Positions 13,901 to 25,900 of a stretch of DNA of 64,000 bases are shown here, one piece after another. The DNA is taken from NCBI RefSeq assembly GCF_037975245.1, contig NC_092574.1, positions 18,757,713-18,821,712 on the forward strand, written 5' to 3'. Under the pieces are notes generated by a model. That model searched no databases. It was not told where the DNA came from and worked only from the letters and a program-made list of their open reading frames with translations. The first letter of the stretch is position 1. Each line of letters starts with the position of its first letter. This DNA is from Apostichopus japonicus. Its lineage: Eukaryota; Echinodermata; Holothuroidea; Aspidochirotida; Stichopodidae. The translations under genes and the position numbers were made by a program.

Positions 13901-16900
13901 ATACAAGCATGCTAAAAGTTCTGAAAAATTTACCAAAAGTAGCTTCCTATTGATTTGAAATAATTGACTTCATCCTTCACTTACCTGTTTCCGTTACCTA
14001 TGCACACCCATCACCTAGCTTTATAACTGGTAACATTCTTGCACCGCGCCCCTGATGACCCTATCTAAGGTCACTGACCTCCTTCCGAATCTACCATCCT
14101 AAATCTTTCAAAGTACTTTGAGAAGTCAATTGGGATCAAATTTCTCAAGTGTCAGGCGTAGGTCCAAATCATAGTTACACCTCAAGAATGGGGTTGAATC
14201 GGGCACTCAGTGTGATCAGACTCGAGAAGCGAGGAACGAGAAGTGAGGAACTAGCAAATATCCAAACCAGTAAGTTTTGGAATACCTGTTCGTTGATTGC
14301 TTGCATGGGGTCTGATACCAAGCACAAGGTCTAAGATGAACAGGATGTCTAAACTAAACATGCAGGAGCTCAAAATTATTGAGGGCTCCTCTGGAAAGCA
14401 GTGCTTCTGCACCGAACAGGACTACCCTCATTAAAGATGACAATTATAAAAAATAAAAAAAAAATAAAAAAATATTAGCATATCTAATGCTGCACAACAA
14501 GTGCAAGGTCTTACTCGTAATGTAAACACAGCCATAGTTTGCAGTGAAGAGAAATTCCATGGCAGTAAAGCTAAAAAAAAAAAAAAACGTATTTAAATTA
14601 AAATCTTGGCGAACATTTGTCGTCTGTTAAACATATTTAGGTCTAATACAGAAGGTGAGGTCAGTCTGTGTACTTTTTCATTTTCATTCCTTTGCTCTGC
14701 AGTAGAAAATAATAAAGCACAGTGGATTTCAATCCATATTTAAATTATATAACAATAGTCTGTTTTCTCACCTAGTAACATTAATATGACTTTTGCTCAT
14801 GGGCATGTCTCATTATTTCCCTTCTGGGTCAACCATTGTAGCTAATGATAGATTAGGTGATAGGTAACTGCAGGTCTTCCTCAACACATTTGTGGCATTC
14901 CAGCTCATATTTATTTAAATTTAAATTTTCTATCAGACTCCCATAAAAAAACCTTTTGCTTCGCTTGTACAGTATCTTGACAGCTTTTCATAATACTTTT
15001 GCTAATTTCCTGTTTTTTCCCTCTTAGCTTGATCTTGCAAAGGAACAGCTCATCGTTAGGTTGGACGAATTCAGAAAAGAACAGATTGGAAGTGCCAAGG
15101 TAAGTGTGTTTTGTTCTTTATTTTTTGGCTTTTTAAAAATGGTGATTTGGGACAGATTTTGTAAGAATTTCAAGGCCCCACTCAACAAAGGAGATATTTC
15201 AACTTTGTTTTATATCATCTTGTAAATCAAAAGGGAGGTGCTGATATCACAGTTGCATTGCATTCATCTTAATCTTTTATGCCTCCTTGCATGCGTGTAT
15301 GAACTTGTTAGGCGAGTCTGAAAATGCCAGTTTCCATGGCAACTGTGGGGGAAGACTCTAAACAGCTATAGAATATTCTTATGTGTGTTCAATTAGTATA
15401 GTTGATGAGTAATAGTTAAGTGGGCGGGTAAAAAGTACAGCCTGGCTATGTGAGGCCATGCGTAGGTTTCTGTGAGGACTTATCGAAGAATGTACTTCTT
15501 TCTCGTTACGTTGTTCGAAGGAAAATTCTTTCCACTCACCGATTATCAGGTTTGTGATGTATCTGAAGGAAATAACTGTTATAAAGAGACATTTAAAATA
15601 GCAGCAAAAAAAACCTACACTTTATATGCCAGTTGTAGTAATCTAGCAAAGTAGAAGGAAAATGGAAAAAGAGGAGGGATAAAAAAGTATTTCAAAGGTA
15701 TTTGACATCATTGGTATTAATTAGTATAGTATGGGCTAGTTAGAAATCAAACATTTGAATTTATTCTTTGAAGTAACATTCTTATAAATGAAACATATTC
15801 AAGTGAAAGTTTGTGATCAGATTCGCAGTCATCTGGTAGTCGGCAAAAATGCTGTGCCCAATCCATATGCTGCAACCATTAAGAAATGTACCTACCTATC
15901 CCTCCGACAAAAATGAACATGTACGAAGTTATATAAGATCAGAAAGTTCTACTTTGTTATGTTGAAAAATCCTATCACAAGTAAGAAGGGCTCAATACAT
16001 ACGTACAAGTTTATCAATTGGACATATTTCATGTCTTACTGGCTATAGTGAAGGTTCTGCAGACCGCATATATGATATGGTTTTTTGAAAGCATTCTCTC
16101 CACCTGTGTGTTAGATCCCGAGAATGAAAAAAAAAAAAAAAAATGGACAGCAAATTCGCTGTATGCCATTTGGAACGGGAATAAAAAAAGCTGATAGCTG
16201 CACGTAGGATTTACCAAATTTTCATTTCCTCTGAGTTTTATTGCACCCTCCTTCCTAACTGGAAATGATGGGTTAGGTTAAATTAAAGGGTCGGTGGTGT
16301 CTGCCTACAGCTGGAAAAGTCAAATACTGGTAATGCTTTATTCAAACCTCAGCTAAAAGCTTTTACTAGCTGCCCTTAAAAAGTGTTTGGCCCCCACCCA
16401 GACATTTTCCTTGTCTAATTTTAGCATTCCTCAGTATACCTGGGAAAACAACTGTAAAGGTCATAACATCTCGAAAAGTACTTTTCGATGTTTTTGTTTC
16501 TAAGCAAGGCTTAAGCACTCTGAAATTTGTGCCATTTATGCCATTTAGATATCATATTAAATGAGGTAGGTATTAATGTGTAGTTTCTATAATAGAAATG
16601 AGTACAAACAGCTTCAGATGTATCAGTGTTAGGCTGAAGTTTATGCCCTATCCTCTCAGTCGATTTGTGTTTATACAGTAGTTTACGTACCACAAGTAAC
16701 ATTAATCCTTGTATCAACTGCATGCTTGCCTTAAGTACAGGAATGCCCTATCATAATTAATCATTAATTAATGATTAATAATAAAACTGATCCTGAAAAA
16801 AAACACATCACCATGGAAACAGTTGTTCTGAGTTGAATATTAAAGCTATATACAGTTGGCACTAAAATGAAGGATAAAACCTTCTCTCTTTAGATATCAA

Positions 16901-19900
16901 CAGGAAGTAGAGGGTCCATTCCAAAGATTCATTAAAATGTTATTATATAGTAAACAAACAAGTATCACATGAGTCCTTTTTCAGTGTATTTATTCCAAGG
17001 AATTCTTGGCAAAACTAATGACTAAATTTCTTCCTGCTTCCAGCCCATTTGTGATGAGAGGTGAAAAAAACAATGTTCATTGTTCTCCTTCTCAGAAAGT
17101 AAATGTTCCTGTGTACAGACCTAGAATTGAATAACTTTTAGCCACTTGTTAAAAACAAGTCACTAAATTCAAGGTCTCCAAGATGTGCATTTTCCTGAGT
17201 TACAACACACATTAGTTCACCCTACAGGCTTAATACAGGCTATTAGTGCACAATATTTTGCTGATAATAAGCAGTAAATACAGGGCTGATGTTATACAGT
17301 AGGACGGAAACCATGTTGATTATTTCACTGGCAATTGTTTGCAGTCTGACCATGTGTTTAAGTTCTTAGTGGCAGAAATTTGGCTGTGCCTTTTTGTTCT
17401 ACTAGCAGGGAAACAGGAAAATCCAATGGCATTTAGCCAGAAAATAGTCCAAATTTTGATGCCTGGTATAGACAAATGTCATTACAGGTCAGACTGATAT
17501 ATTAATGAAGGAAGGATTGTGGTGATAGATCACCTAGAGCTACTTAAAACTTCAGTCCACATAATCTTCTGACACCTCTTCATTCCCTTCCACCCCTGCC
17601 CCCCAATCTGCCCCTTCCACCCCTACCCCCCAATCGGCTCCTTCCACCCCTATCCCCAACCTGCATCCTTTCAAATTTAAAGAGACAAATTACAAAATGA
17701 GAGGTTTTTATATTTCATCCTCCATCCTCCCAACTTGACAAGTTGCAGAATGAAGGAAGTCTGGTGATATTGTACAGTATGTGGCTGAAAGCCAAAATAG
17801 GAGAAATGGGGAAAAATGTTCTCAATTCCCATAGTTACTGTAGCCTATACGATATTCTTTGTGCCATTGTGGTCTTGTATATATATAGCTTCTGTATTTC
17901 CTTTGGGAGATATCAAAAGGAAAAATAACAGAAATGAAAATGCATCTTGATAGTCTATTGCTCACCAAGACTTCACCTAAGTTTCAATTTTTGCTTTCAA
18001 AATATTTCAAAACTGCAAACTGATGATTCTGTGATGGTACATACAAAAATACCTGCATTAGTTATATATCAAATAGAGAGAAGTAGTTCATTTCTGTACT
18101 GGCCTCTATTGAACATTGCATATATATATATATGCTGCTACATCACTGTCACTGCCTTTTTGTAATTCATGGAGAATTGCTTCTAAGCTTATTGTGCATC
18201 AATTTGTACTGAAACCTGGATATATATGAGGACTTTGTGTTGACATTTTAGACCCTGAGATCAATGTTTTATGATCTAGTATGCGACTAAACGTGAGAAA
18301 AGTGTACAGCAATAATGGTTGAAAGGAGTGAATGTAATTTATGTTAATTAAATATGTTAATGTATGTATGTACTGGTCATTAGAATCATCTCTTTAATTT
18401 TTTTTTTTAATGGAATATGTGTTGTAATTGGTTTATAACATATATAGAAAATGACAAAAAGAGACTGAAAAAGAAATAAACCGAAAAAAAGAAAAAAAAA
18501 AAAAGTCAAGTCAAGTGTAGGTGTTTTTTGGGGAAAAATTTTGTTGCTATACTTTCAAAGGTTTCAAGTGTGAGGTGAAGGGTTCTACTTTTAATTTCCT
18601 GATTAAATAAAGTATAATGAAAGGTGAAATAAATTTGGAAATGTAAACAAAACAAAAAGAGTTGATCCTCACTAAGGTCTGACTTTAACATAATTTGGTT
18701 TTGTTTGTTGGGACATCTGATGTTAACAATGAAGTCATCTAAGCCCAAAAATTGGATCTTTCCTAGAGAATTAAAATGTTTCGAAATTACTCACACAATA
18801 TTAGCAGTCTTGCTCTACCACCCATAAAATGTCACAAAGCAGAAAGGATTTATAAATAGCCTATCAGAGGATAGATAGCCTATCAGGCCCATAATTACAG
18901 GTACTCTTAGACTTTATAAACCGGTGGCAGGGAATATTGTAATTTAGTGTTCAAATTTTGTGTACAAGCATTTTTGAAGGCCCTCCTCAGATTTGCATTG
19001 TTTTGTGCACTTGCAAAGCAGTCTGCCCATTTAGCGTAGCATTTTGCTGTGCGATACATGATAAATGATTCCCTGCTCAGTGGTCATCTTGAGGGAATTC
19101 AGAAAGGTAGATTAAAACTAATAATTAATGTTAAAGATCATCAGTATCATGCACCTACAAATGTAAGCTGCTAGAAAAAATGCTAAAAGTTTTTCAGAAG
19201 CACTTTCCTTGAGGTTTTGACTCTCTAAAATATTCCCAGACATTGAGGAGTGTTCACTGAGACATTTATGTATCTCAGCGAGGTAGAATGCCTTTTGAGA
19301 GTTGCAGCCAAATGTTTGTTGAAGTATTAGTGTCAGTGACCAGTAGTTGACTTTCTAGCATATTTGGGGGTGGGGTGGGGGGGGTGGGGGGAATACTGAT
19401 GACCTATTAGTCCACTGAGAGAACCACTTGCAGACATATTGGATGGGAGGGTGAGAAGAAGGGTCATTAACCAACCTATACTGTGTACACGACCAGCACA
19501 GGTCGCCAGGGGTGCACAATTTTGAAAACGTTACCTAGTACACTCTTAGACAGTGTAGACCGTGAGTACTTATTGTTGTGTGACAGATAAATTGCTTGTA
19601 AATTTCCAAACCAGTTAAAGTTTGTGATGTGAACTCATGCTTTCTCTAATTAATAAACAGACTCATTTAGTCTGACTAGTGGAACTCCATCTTGTTAAGT
19701 TTAATCATAGATCTATTTGAAGTTCTAATAGTACTGGGAGGGTCATAGCAGCTACCTTCAATTTACACTATTGTATCTATGGTTAAAGCCCTTTTGAAAC
19801 AGTTTGTCTTTTTCTTCTCTTCACCTATCACAGGACCACAAAAAGACATTTGACAAGCAGACAGAGAAATTTTGTAAATCTTTGGATACCCACGTCAACC

Positions 19901-22900
19901 TATCTACCAAGAAGAGAGACACATCACTCCAAGAGGTAGATTCTTTTCTGTAAATACTAAATATAAATATAAGCACATCAGAATGTGAAATTGGCAGGGA
20001 ATACCCAAAAGGATGGCTTGGGGAAGGGTAGAAAAGATGGGTGGGGGTGCAAATGGATGGGTGGGGGTGCAAAAGGATGGGTGGGGGGGGCAAAAGGATG
20101 GGTGGGGGTGCAAAAGAATGGGTGGGGGTGCAAAAGGATGGGTGGGGATGAAAAAGGATGGGTGCAGGGTGAGTGAAGGATTGTAGCCAGTTGACAAATC
20201 AAGGGCAGTAGGTGAGGGTGGGGATGGGTGCGTGAGGGATGGGTGATGTGCATATACCTTATAACATAAGTTAGAATATTTAATCTAAAAGAACTTGAAA
20301 CTGTAAGAGTTATCCTGTATGCAGAACTGATGGTAGTTTTAGTTAGAACCAAGTGTAGAAGTACATTACAAAGTTCTGAAATCGAGAAACAAAAAGGGCA
20401 GTTATAGTTAACCTACTTTTAAGTTGGGAAAACAAGGATGATTTCGTACAAAGTAAAAGTTTCAGGTTCTTGAAACTTCAATGTTATTGAAGCTATAAAT
20501 AGAGAAAGTATGATTTGTGTCTTTCATTCTAGTCTCTTTAAAACATGTTTATTATGATTATAAAATTTATGAAGTGACAAAGCCATTTATCAATATTTTA
20601 CTTTTGATACTGAGGGTGTACAAGATCTCTGTTTTAAGCAGATCTCTATATAGTTTGTTGAAATGATTTAAAGTTATAGAGGTGATGTACAATCAAGACC
20701 TCCATGTAAAACACAGTGTGGAACACACAAAAGTAACACGCCTTTGATTTTGGGATCATAAACACGGCCAGTTTATTCAGAATCTTTACGTGGGCAGTAA
20801 AATTACGTCTGTGAATTAGATCTTCAGAGTTTGATGAATTCTCACAAGTGTTTGCGTATGCATGTGTGTGTGTGTTTGTCAACACAAGTAGAAAATACAA
20901 ATTTTGAGTCATAGGAACAAGCCACCCAATCCTCCCCGAGGGTTTTTTTTTTAGCAACACAATGACAAGACTATAGTACGGATGTATATGTTGAGAAAGA
21001 CTCTTCCACGTTGCTGCATCTGCTGCCGTGGAAACCGAGACTTGACCACGTTTTAGAGTGGAATGTTGCACTGCCTCCGTGAATAATTAAATCCAGAGTC
21101 GATCCTCGAGGGAAATAAACCTTCCCGGATTTATCATTCATGCCGGTGGTGAGGAGGACTACCGAGCTGGAAGGTCAAGGTGGTTGGATTGTGTCTAGAA
21201 TGAGTGTCCAAAGAAAAAGAAAAAGTAAAAATAAGCTGGAAGAGAGAGACAACTTTAGGATAACACACTGTAAAAAAAAGAAAGGGAAAGGAGGTCATAG
21301 GAGCAAAAGTTGTCAATAGTTTATACAGGTAAATATTCAAAGGTTTGAATGATTCATAGCATGTGAAACTGCCTGATGTAATGAATTAAGGCATTTTTAG
21401 AGGGTGAATGAGTTTGTTTTTGTTACTGTGTTAATGTGAAGAGGGAGGGTGAAGGGATTTGGACAGATTTTGTTTTTGTAGACTTTTGTTTGTTTTATGA
21501 AGAAATGAAAATGAAGAAGAAAGGAAAGGGCTTAAAGGTTGTTAGATTAATCAGCTTTTCAAGATCGACGATTCATTCTCTCGGTACAACTTGACTTTCA
21601 TAAAGTGCTTTTGGTCATATGAAGTACTGAAGGAAAGAAGGGATTTACAACAAAAGGTTGAAACAATAATTGGCTCTTCAAGAGGATTTTCTTCTTTTGG
21701 TACATGATTCATAGAGAGCAGCATTTGATGACCATTATCCATTGCACAATAAAAATGAGATTGATAATCACAGGATGTTTCTTATTCTGTCTTTTATATA
21801 AAAACGTATCCAACAAAGCAAGAATTTAAACATGCATCGGTCGTGAGTCAACACACACACAATCGAGAAAGTCAGGAACTTGAGAACTATGAGAAACTCC
21901 TGATCAATCAGCTTATAATTTTTTTTTTAAACTAAAAGGTGTGAATTTGAAGAATTATAAAAAAAAGTAAAATTATTTTGCAAGAGACAAAAATATATTG
22001 ATAGCTTTTGTGTTCCTCCTTTTTTATCTCATTTGGAAATATTTATCAGTTAATATTCATTTCTATCCTAATAAATGTACTGCATTCATAATAATATTAA
22101 TTCAGTTCCAAAAATAAAATAATTGGATGTTATAAAAAAAGAAACACTTGCTTTTCATCCATAGTTGGAGAAAGATTTACTGTACTCTGTGTGCTATGTA
22201 CAGTACTTGGGATTTGTTGTACATTAGATAGTGTCTATTATGTCTGCTGTCCACTCGGGCTGCAGAAGGATCAAGTATCTACTACAGTCTAGACCCCACC
22301 GTATGACACAGTGTCGAACACACAAACTCGCCGTTGATTTCGCGATCATAAACACCAGTTAAGTCAAATCTTGAAATGGATGGTAAAATGACATTTGCGG
22401 ATAAATCTCCAGAGTTTTCATGAATTCTCACAAGTGCGTGTGTGTGTGTGGATCATGTGTAGCAACAGCAATTGTATGACTCATGAAACTGGGGAACTTT
22501 GGGGGGAATACAGGTATGATCAATGCAACAGGTAAGGTACATTGGAAAAATGCTCAGATTGGAAAAGATGGAAAACAGCAGTTTGTTGGACTTGGTCGAA
22601 CAGTTCTGTCTCCAGTGTAGTTAACGAACCTACCCTTGTATACACACATGTTTGCTGTCATATTTCTCATGGTGGAAATGAAGCATTTCTGAAAACAGCA
22701 GAATTGTGTTAAAAGAAACTTTAAGTTGTGTGGCATTGCTTAACATATATGTAATGCTGGCAAGCCAGAAAAAAAAAAGAGAGAAAACAATGGACAAAAC
22801 GAAAACGAAAAAACTTTATAATTGTAACGACCAGACCCAATCAATGTCTTTTAAAAACATTTTGCTTTTAGATGTGTTGGTAAATTTTCAGTAGACAAAA

Positions 22901-25900
22901 TTGATTTTCATGTTTCCTGATATGCTTGTTTCTTTTTATTTTTCTTCTTTCTTGTGTAGGCGGATGCAGGCCTAGAGATGGAGAGACGGCAGTTTCACCG
23001 AGATTCACTCACTTATGTTTTCAAGCTGCAGGAAGTTCAGGAGAAGAAGAAGTTTGAGTTTGTGGAGACAGTAAGTCAACACAGAACTATGTTAGTTGTG
23101 AACTACTTTACTAACTACTTTTACAAACTACTGAGTAAAACTTAGTAATCTTAGTAATTAATTACTCCTTTTAACAGAAATTTTGAATGAAAAGTAGGTG
23201 AGGGTGTGGTCGCATGATAACCCTCCATCTGGTGCTACTTCTGTCGGCAACCATTTGTTTCACTTGATTAGCCCATACGTGACAGAGCTTTCGGTTCTTC
23301 AGAACAGGAAACTTTCCTAAAGAGGATATCACCAACCACCACATGTTACATCCACATCCCCAATTGAACAGCTTGATAAACTTGCAACTCATTTATGCCC
23401 AAACCTGAACTAATATTTAAACACATTTATATACAATTCTTAGTCTTTGTATCTTTCTCTCCACACACATAATGCATGTATATACTTGTACACAAAGCCG
23501 TTTTGTTATGTTCCCCTCGTGCAGCAGCAGCTGTTCCTACCATTTCCTTTCTCTGAATTAATTGTGACAATGAATAGGCTGCCTTCAAGCATTTTCTTCT
23601 TAAGGTTCATCATCAACCTTAAGAATGAATGAAAAGTTGCACGTGGTATCGTAAGAGACCGATTTGCATAAAACATTGATGGATAACGTTTAAGCATGCT
23701 GGCTCATTCTACACGATTTAGGAGGAAAGGGAGTACAAGTTGAAGAAAGCCAAAAAAAAAAAAAAAAACGAAGAGTTTCCAATATTTGTAGAATTTCTGC
23801 CTGCAAGTGGTCACAATGTTCTCCAATTTGATTCTGTGATTCTTTGATGTTCAGGTAAAGCATTTACTTGACAGGAATGGGAAGTGTGTCTTGGTCAGAA
23901 TTGTTTGTGAGTAAGCAACAAGAAAACAAACAAAGAAAACTTGTGAAACAGAAAAAAAAATTGTGGAATTTTTTCTTGTCGTTATATGATTCACCAATTT
24001 AATTGTGTTGATATTAATGGTGTGCATTACCTGACAGAACTAGGACTTAGTGTCTTTGTTCAACTTGTTTTGCGAGGAACAACAACAAATGTAGAGTCGT
24101 AAAATAAAAGACCTACAAACTGTGTCGCTTTGTACACATGTGTAAAAAATAATCTCTTTGTGGGACTAAAGAAACCAGGTAATTGTAAGTTACTTTCTTT
24201 CATCCATTCTCGTGTAAAATGCCATGAAACTGTTTTTTATGTGTCTTTCTAGGACCTTATCTTGAAGAAAATACAGGTTAATGCATGCCTTGACTCCTCC
24301 CCACCCTAACATATTTGTCTGCCCCCCCAATGTTTTAGAAAATAGGATCGAGCAGTAATCTGGCTGCCGCCCCCCCCCAAAAAAATATTGGGCCCTAAAA
24401 AGCTATGCCCCTGGGGAGGGGGAGGTTAGCTCTGGAAGATCGCAGGAAAGATGCAGGATTGTCTTTAAATATCAGTGTTATCCTTCAGTCTATACAGACC
24501 TGGTCTTACACAAGACCTGCCACCCCTAACCCCCCTCCTCCTCCCCCATATGATAAGAATGAATAATTCCCTCTCGTATCGTATAACAATCTGTTATGCA
24601 AGTGGTCAAATTGGCACACAAGTGGAAAGCTTTATAGCAGTGTTTCTACACATCCCCTGTGAGTTTGTAGTATGTGTATGTAAAAAAAAAGGGTATTGAA
24701 AACACTTTTTATACTGGTGTTTCAAAATTTAATCTGATCTTTTTTCATTTGCAGCTTCTCGGCTTCATGTATAGCTGGCTTACGTTTTATCACCAAGGTA
24801 ATTATAGTTATTTACTTTGCTCCTCACTTACCTGTCTCCCCACAAATTTCTGACTCGTTCTACCGTGCCTAGAACGAACTGGTAACCTTTTAACACTGTG
24901 TGCCCTCTATGCCCGGACCTCTCCGGTCAATGCCCTTCTCATTCTACAACCCAAAGTGCCTAGAAGTTCATTTTGTGTGTGGATTCAATCCCATCTCCAG
25001 TTCGTTTGGAACTGTGTATTTTGAGGCCTTTTTCACCTAGATGGAATAAGGAATTTGTTCTTTGTGCAGCCCAATGAAGTATCCTCTTCATCCGGGTATA
25101 TTTTCTTTAATTTCTTCTCATGCTATGTACCTCTCATAATCCTGAGTGATTCTTTTCTCTTTTGTCATATTTGACATATTTTGTTGAATTTCAAAATTTA
25201 CAGGACCTGTGTTTATTCACATTTGCATCAATTTGATTTACATATTGAGATAAGACATTTCTTGAGTTTTAATTATATCCGTTGATTAGGTTATTAAAAT
25301 ATTATCCAACACAACACAGGAAATAAGAGTGTAATTATAGAGAGAATGTTTTTCTTGTGCATAGCATAGCCAAGTATTATGTCCTGTGTTGTGTTAGTTT
25401 TGTATCATGATACTGTTTTATGACTAGCAGGACTTTTACTTTTTTAAACTTTCAACAACAACTGTCACAACCTGGTACTTTCTTGAAATCTCATAAAAAA
25501 TTCTCATGCTATTAGTAAGTTATTATGATAACAGCCTGTTTTTACTATACCTGACTTAAAGTCAGACCTTGTAAACCTTGAGGTATTCTGTTCGAGAAAC
25601 TCAGTGAATCAGGATTAACTTGGTTCTGCGAGCACATTGTGTAAGAGAGTCCACAGACAGGTAAAACTTGTCAAAGTTTGTAAAATATTCCACAAGGTAA
25701 GGTTTTCTTTAATGATGTATGTATTAGACTAGGACACAATGTTAAAAGTATGAAAATTAGGCACAAAATCAGTTTTAGTTTTTTTAGTTTATGTTGTAGA
25801 TCATTAAAAGCCACTGCTATCATTTTGGGTTGTATTTCTATATACCCAGTTTGGATGTTTGAGAAATGACCATTTAAACATCTGGAAAACTTATGATATT

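Larger units (their letters stand above)
15100..19833. other. Intron
   Basis: Contains a 24-base AT palindrome (16756-16779), a C-rich three-unit repeat (17586-17665), A and T homopolymers near 16130, 18410 and 18490, a TA tract at 18120, and a 20-base match to 3027 near 19035. No exon was seen. Confidence 0.85.
19936..22959. other. Intron
   Basis: Contains the G-rich 20-base minisatellite (20020-20170) and two diverged copies of a ~200-base segment (20690-20895 and 22285-22470). The 141-codon minus-strand open frame at 20646-21071 covers one repeat copy and has no recognisable domain. Confidence 0.85.

Noticed and set aside
19821-20352. Three overlapping minus-strand frames of 90-124 codons rich in His and Pro
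   Set aside because: They are translations of the 20-base G-rich minisatellite and of the antisense of a conserved BAR exon.
20646-21071. 141-codon minus-strand open frame
   Set aside because: It overlaps a duplicated non-coding segment and a TG tract, and nothing in the protein looks like a known family.
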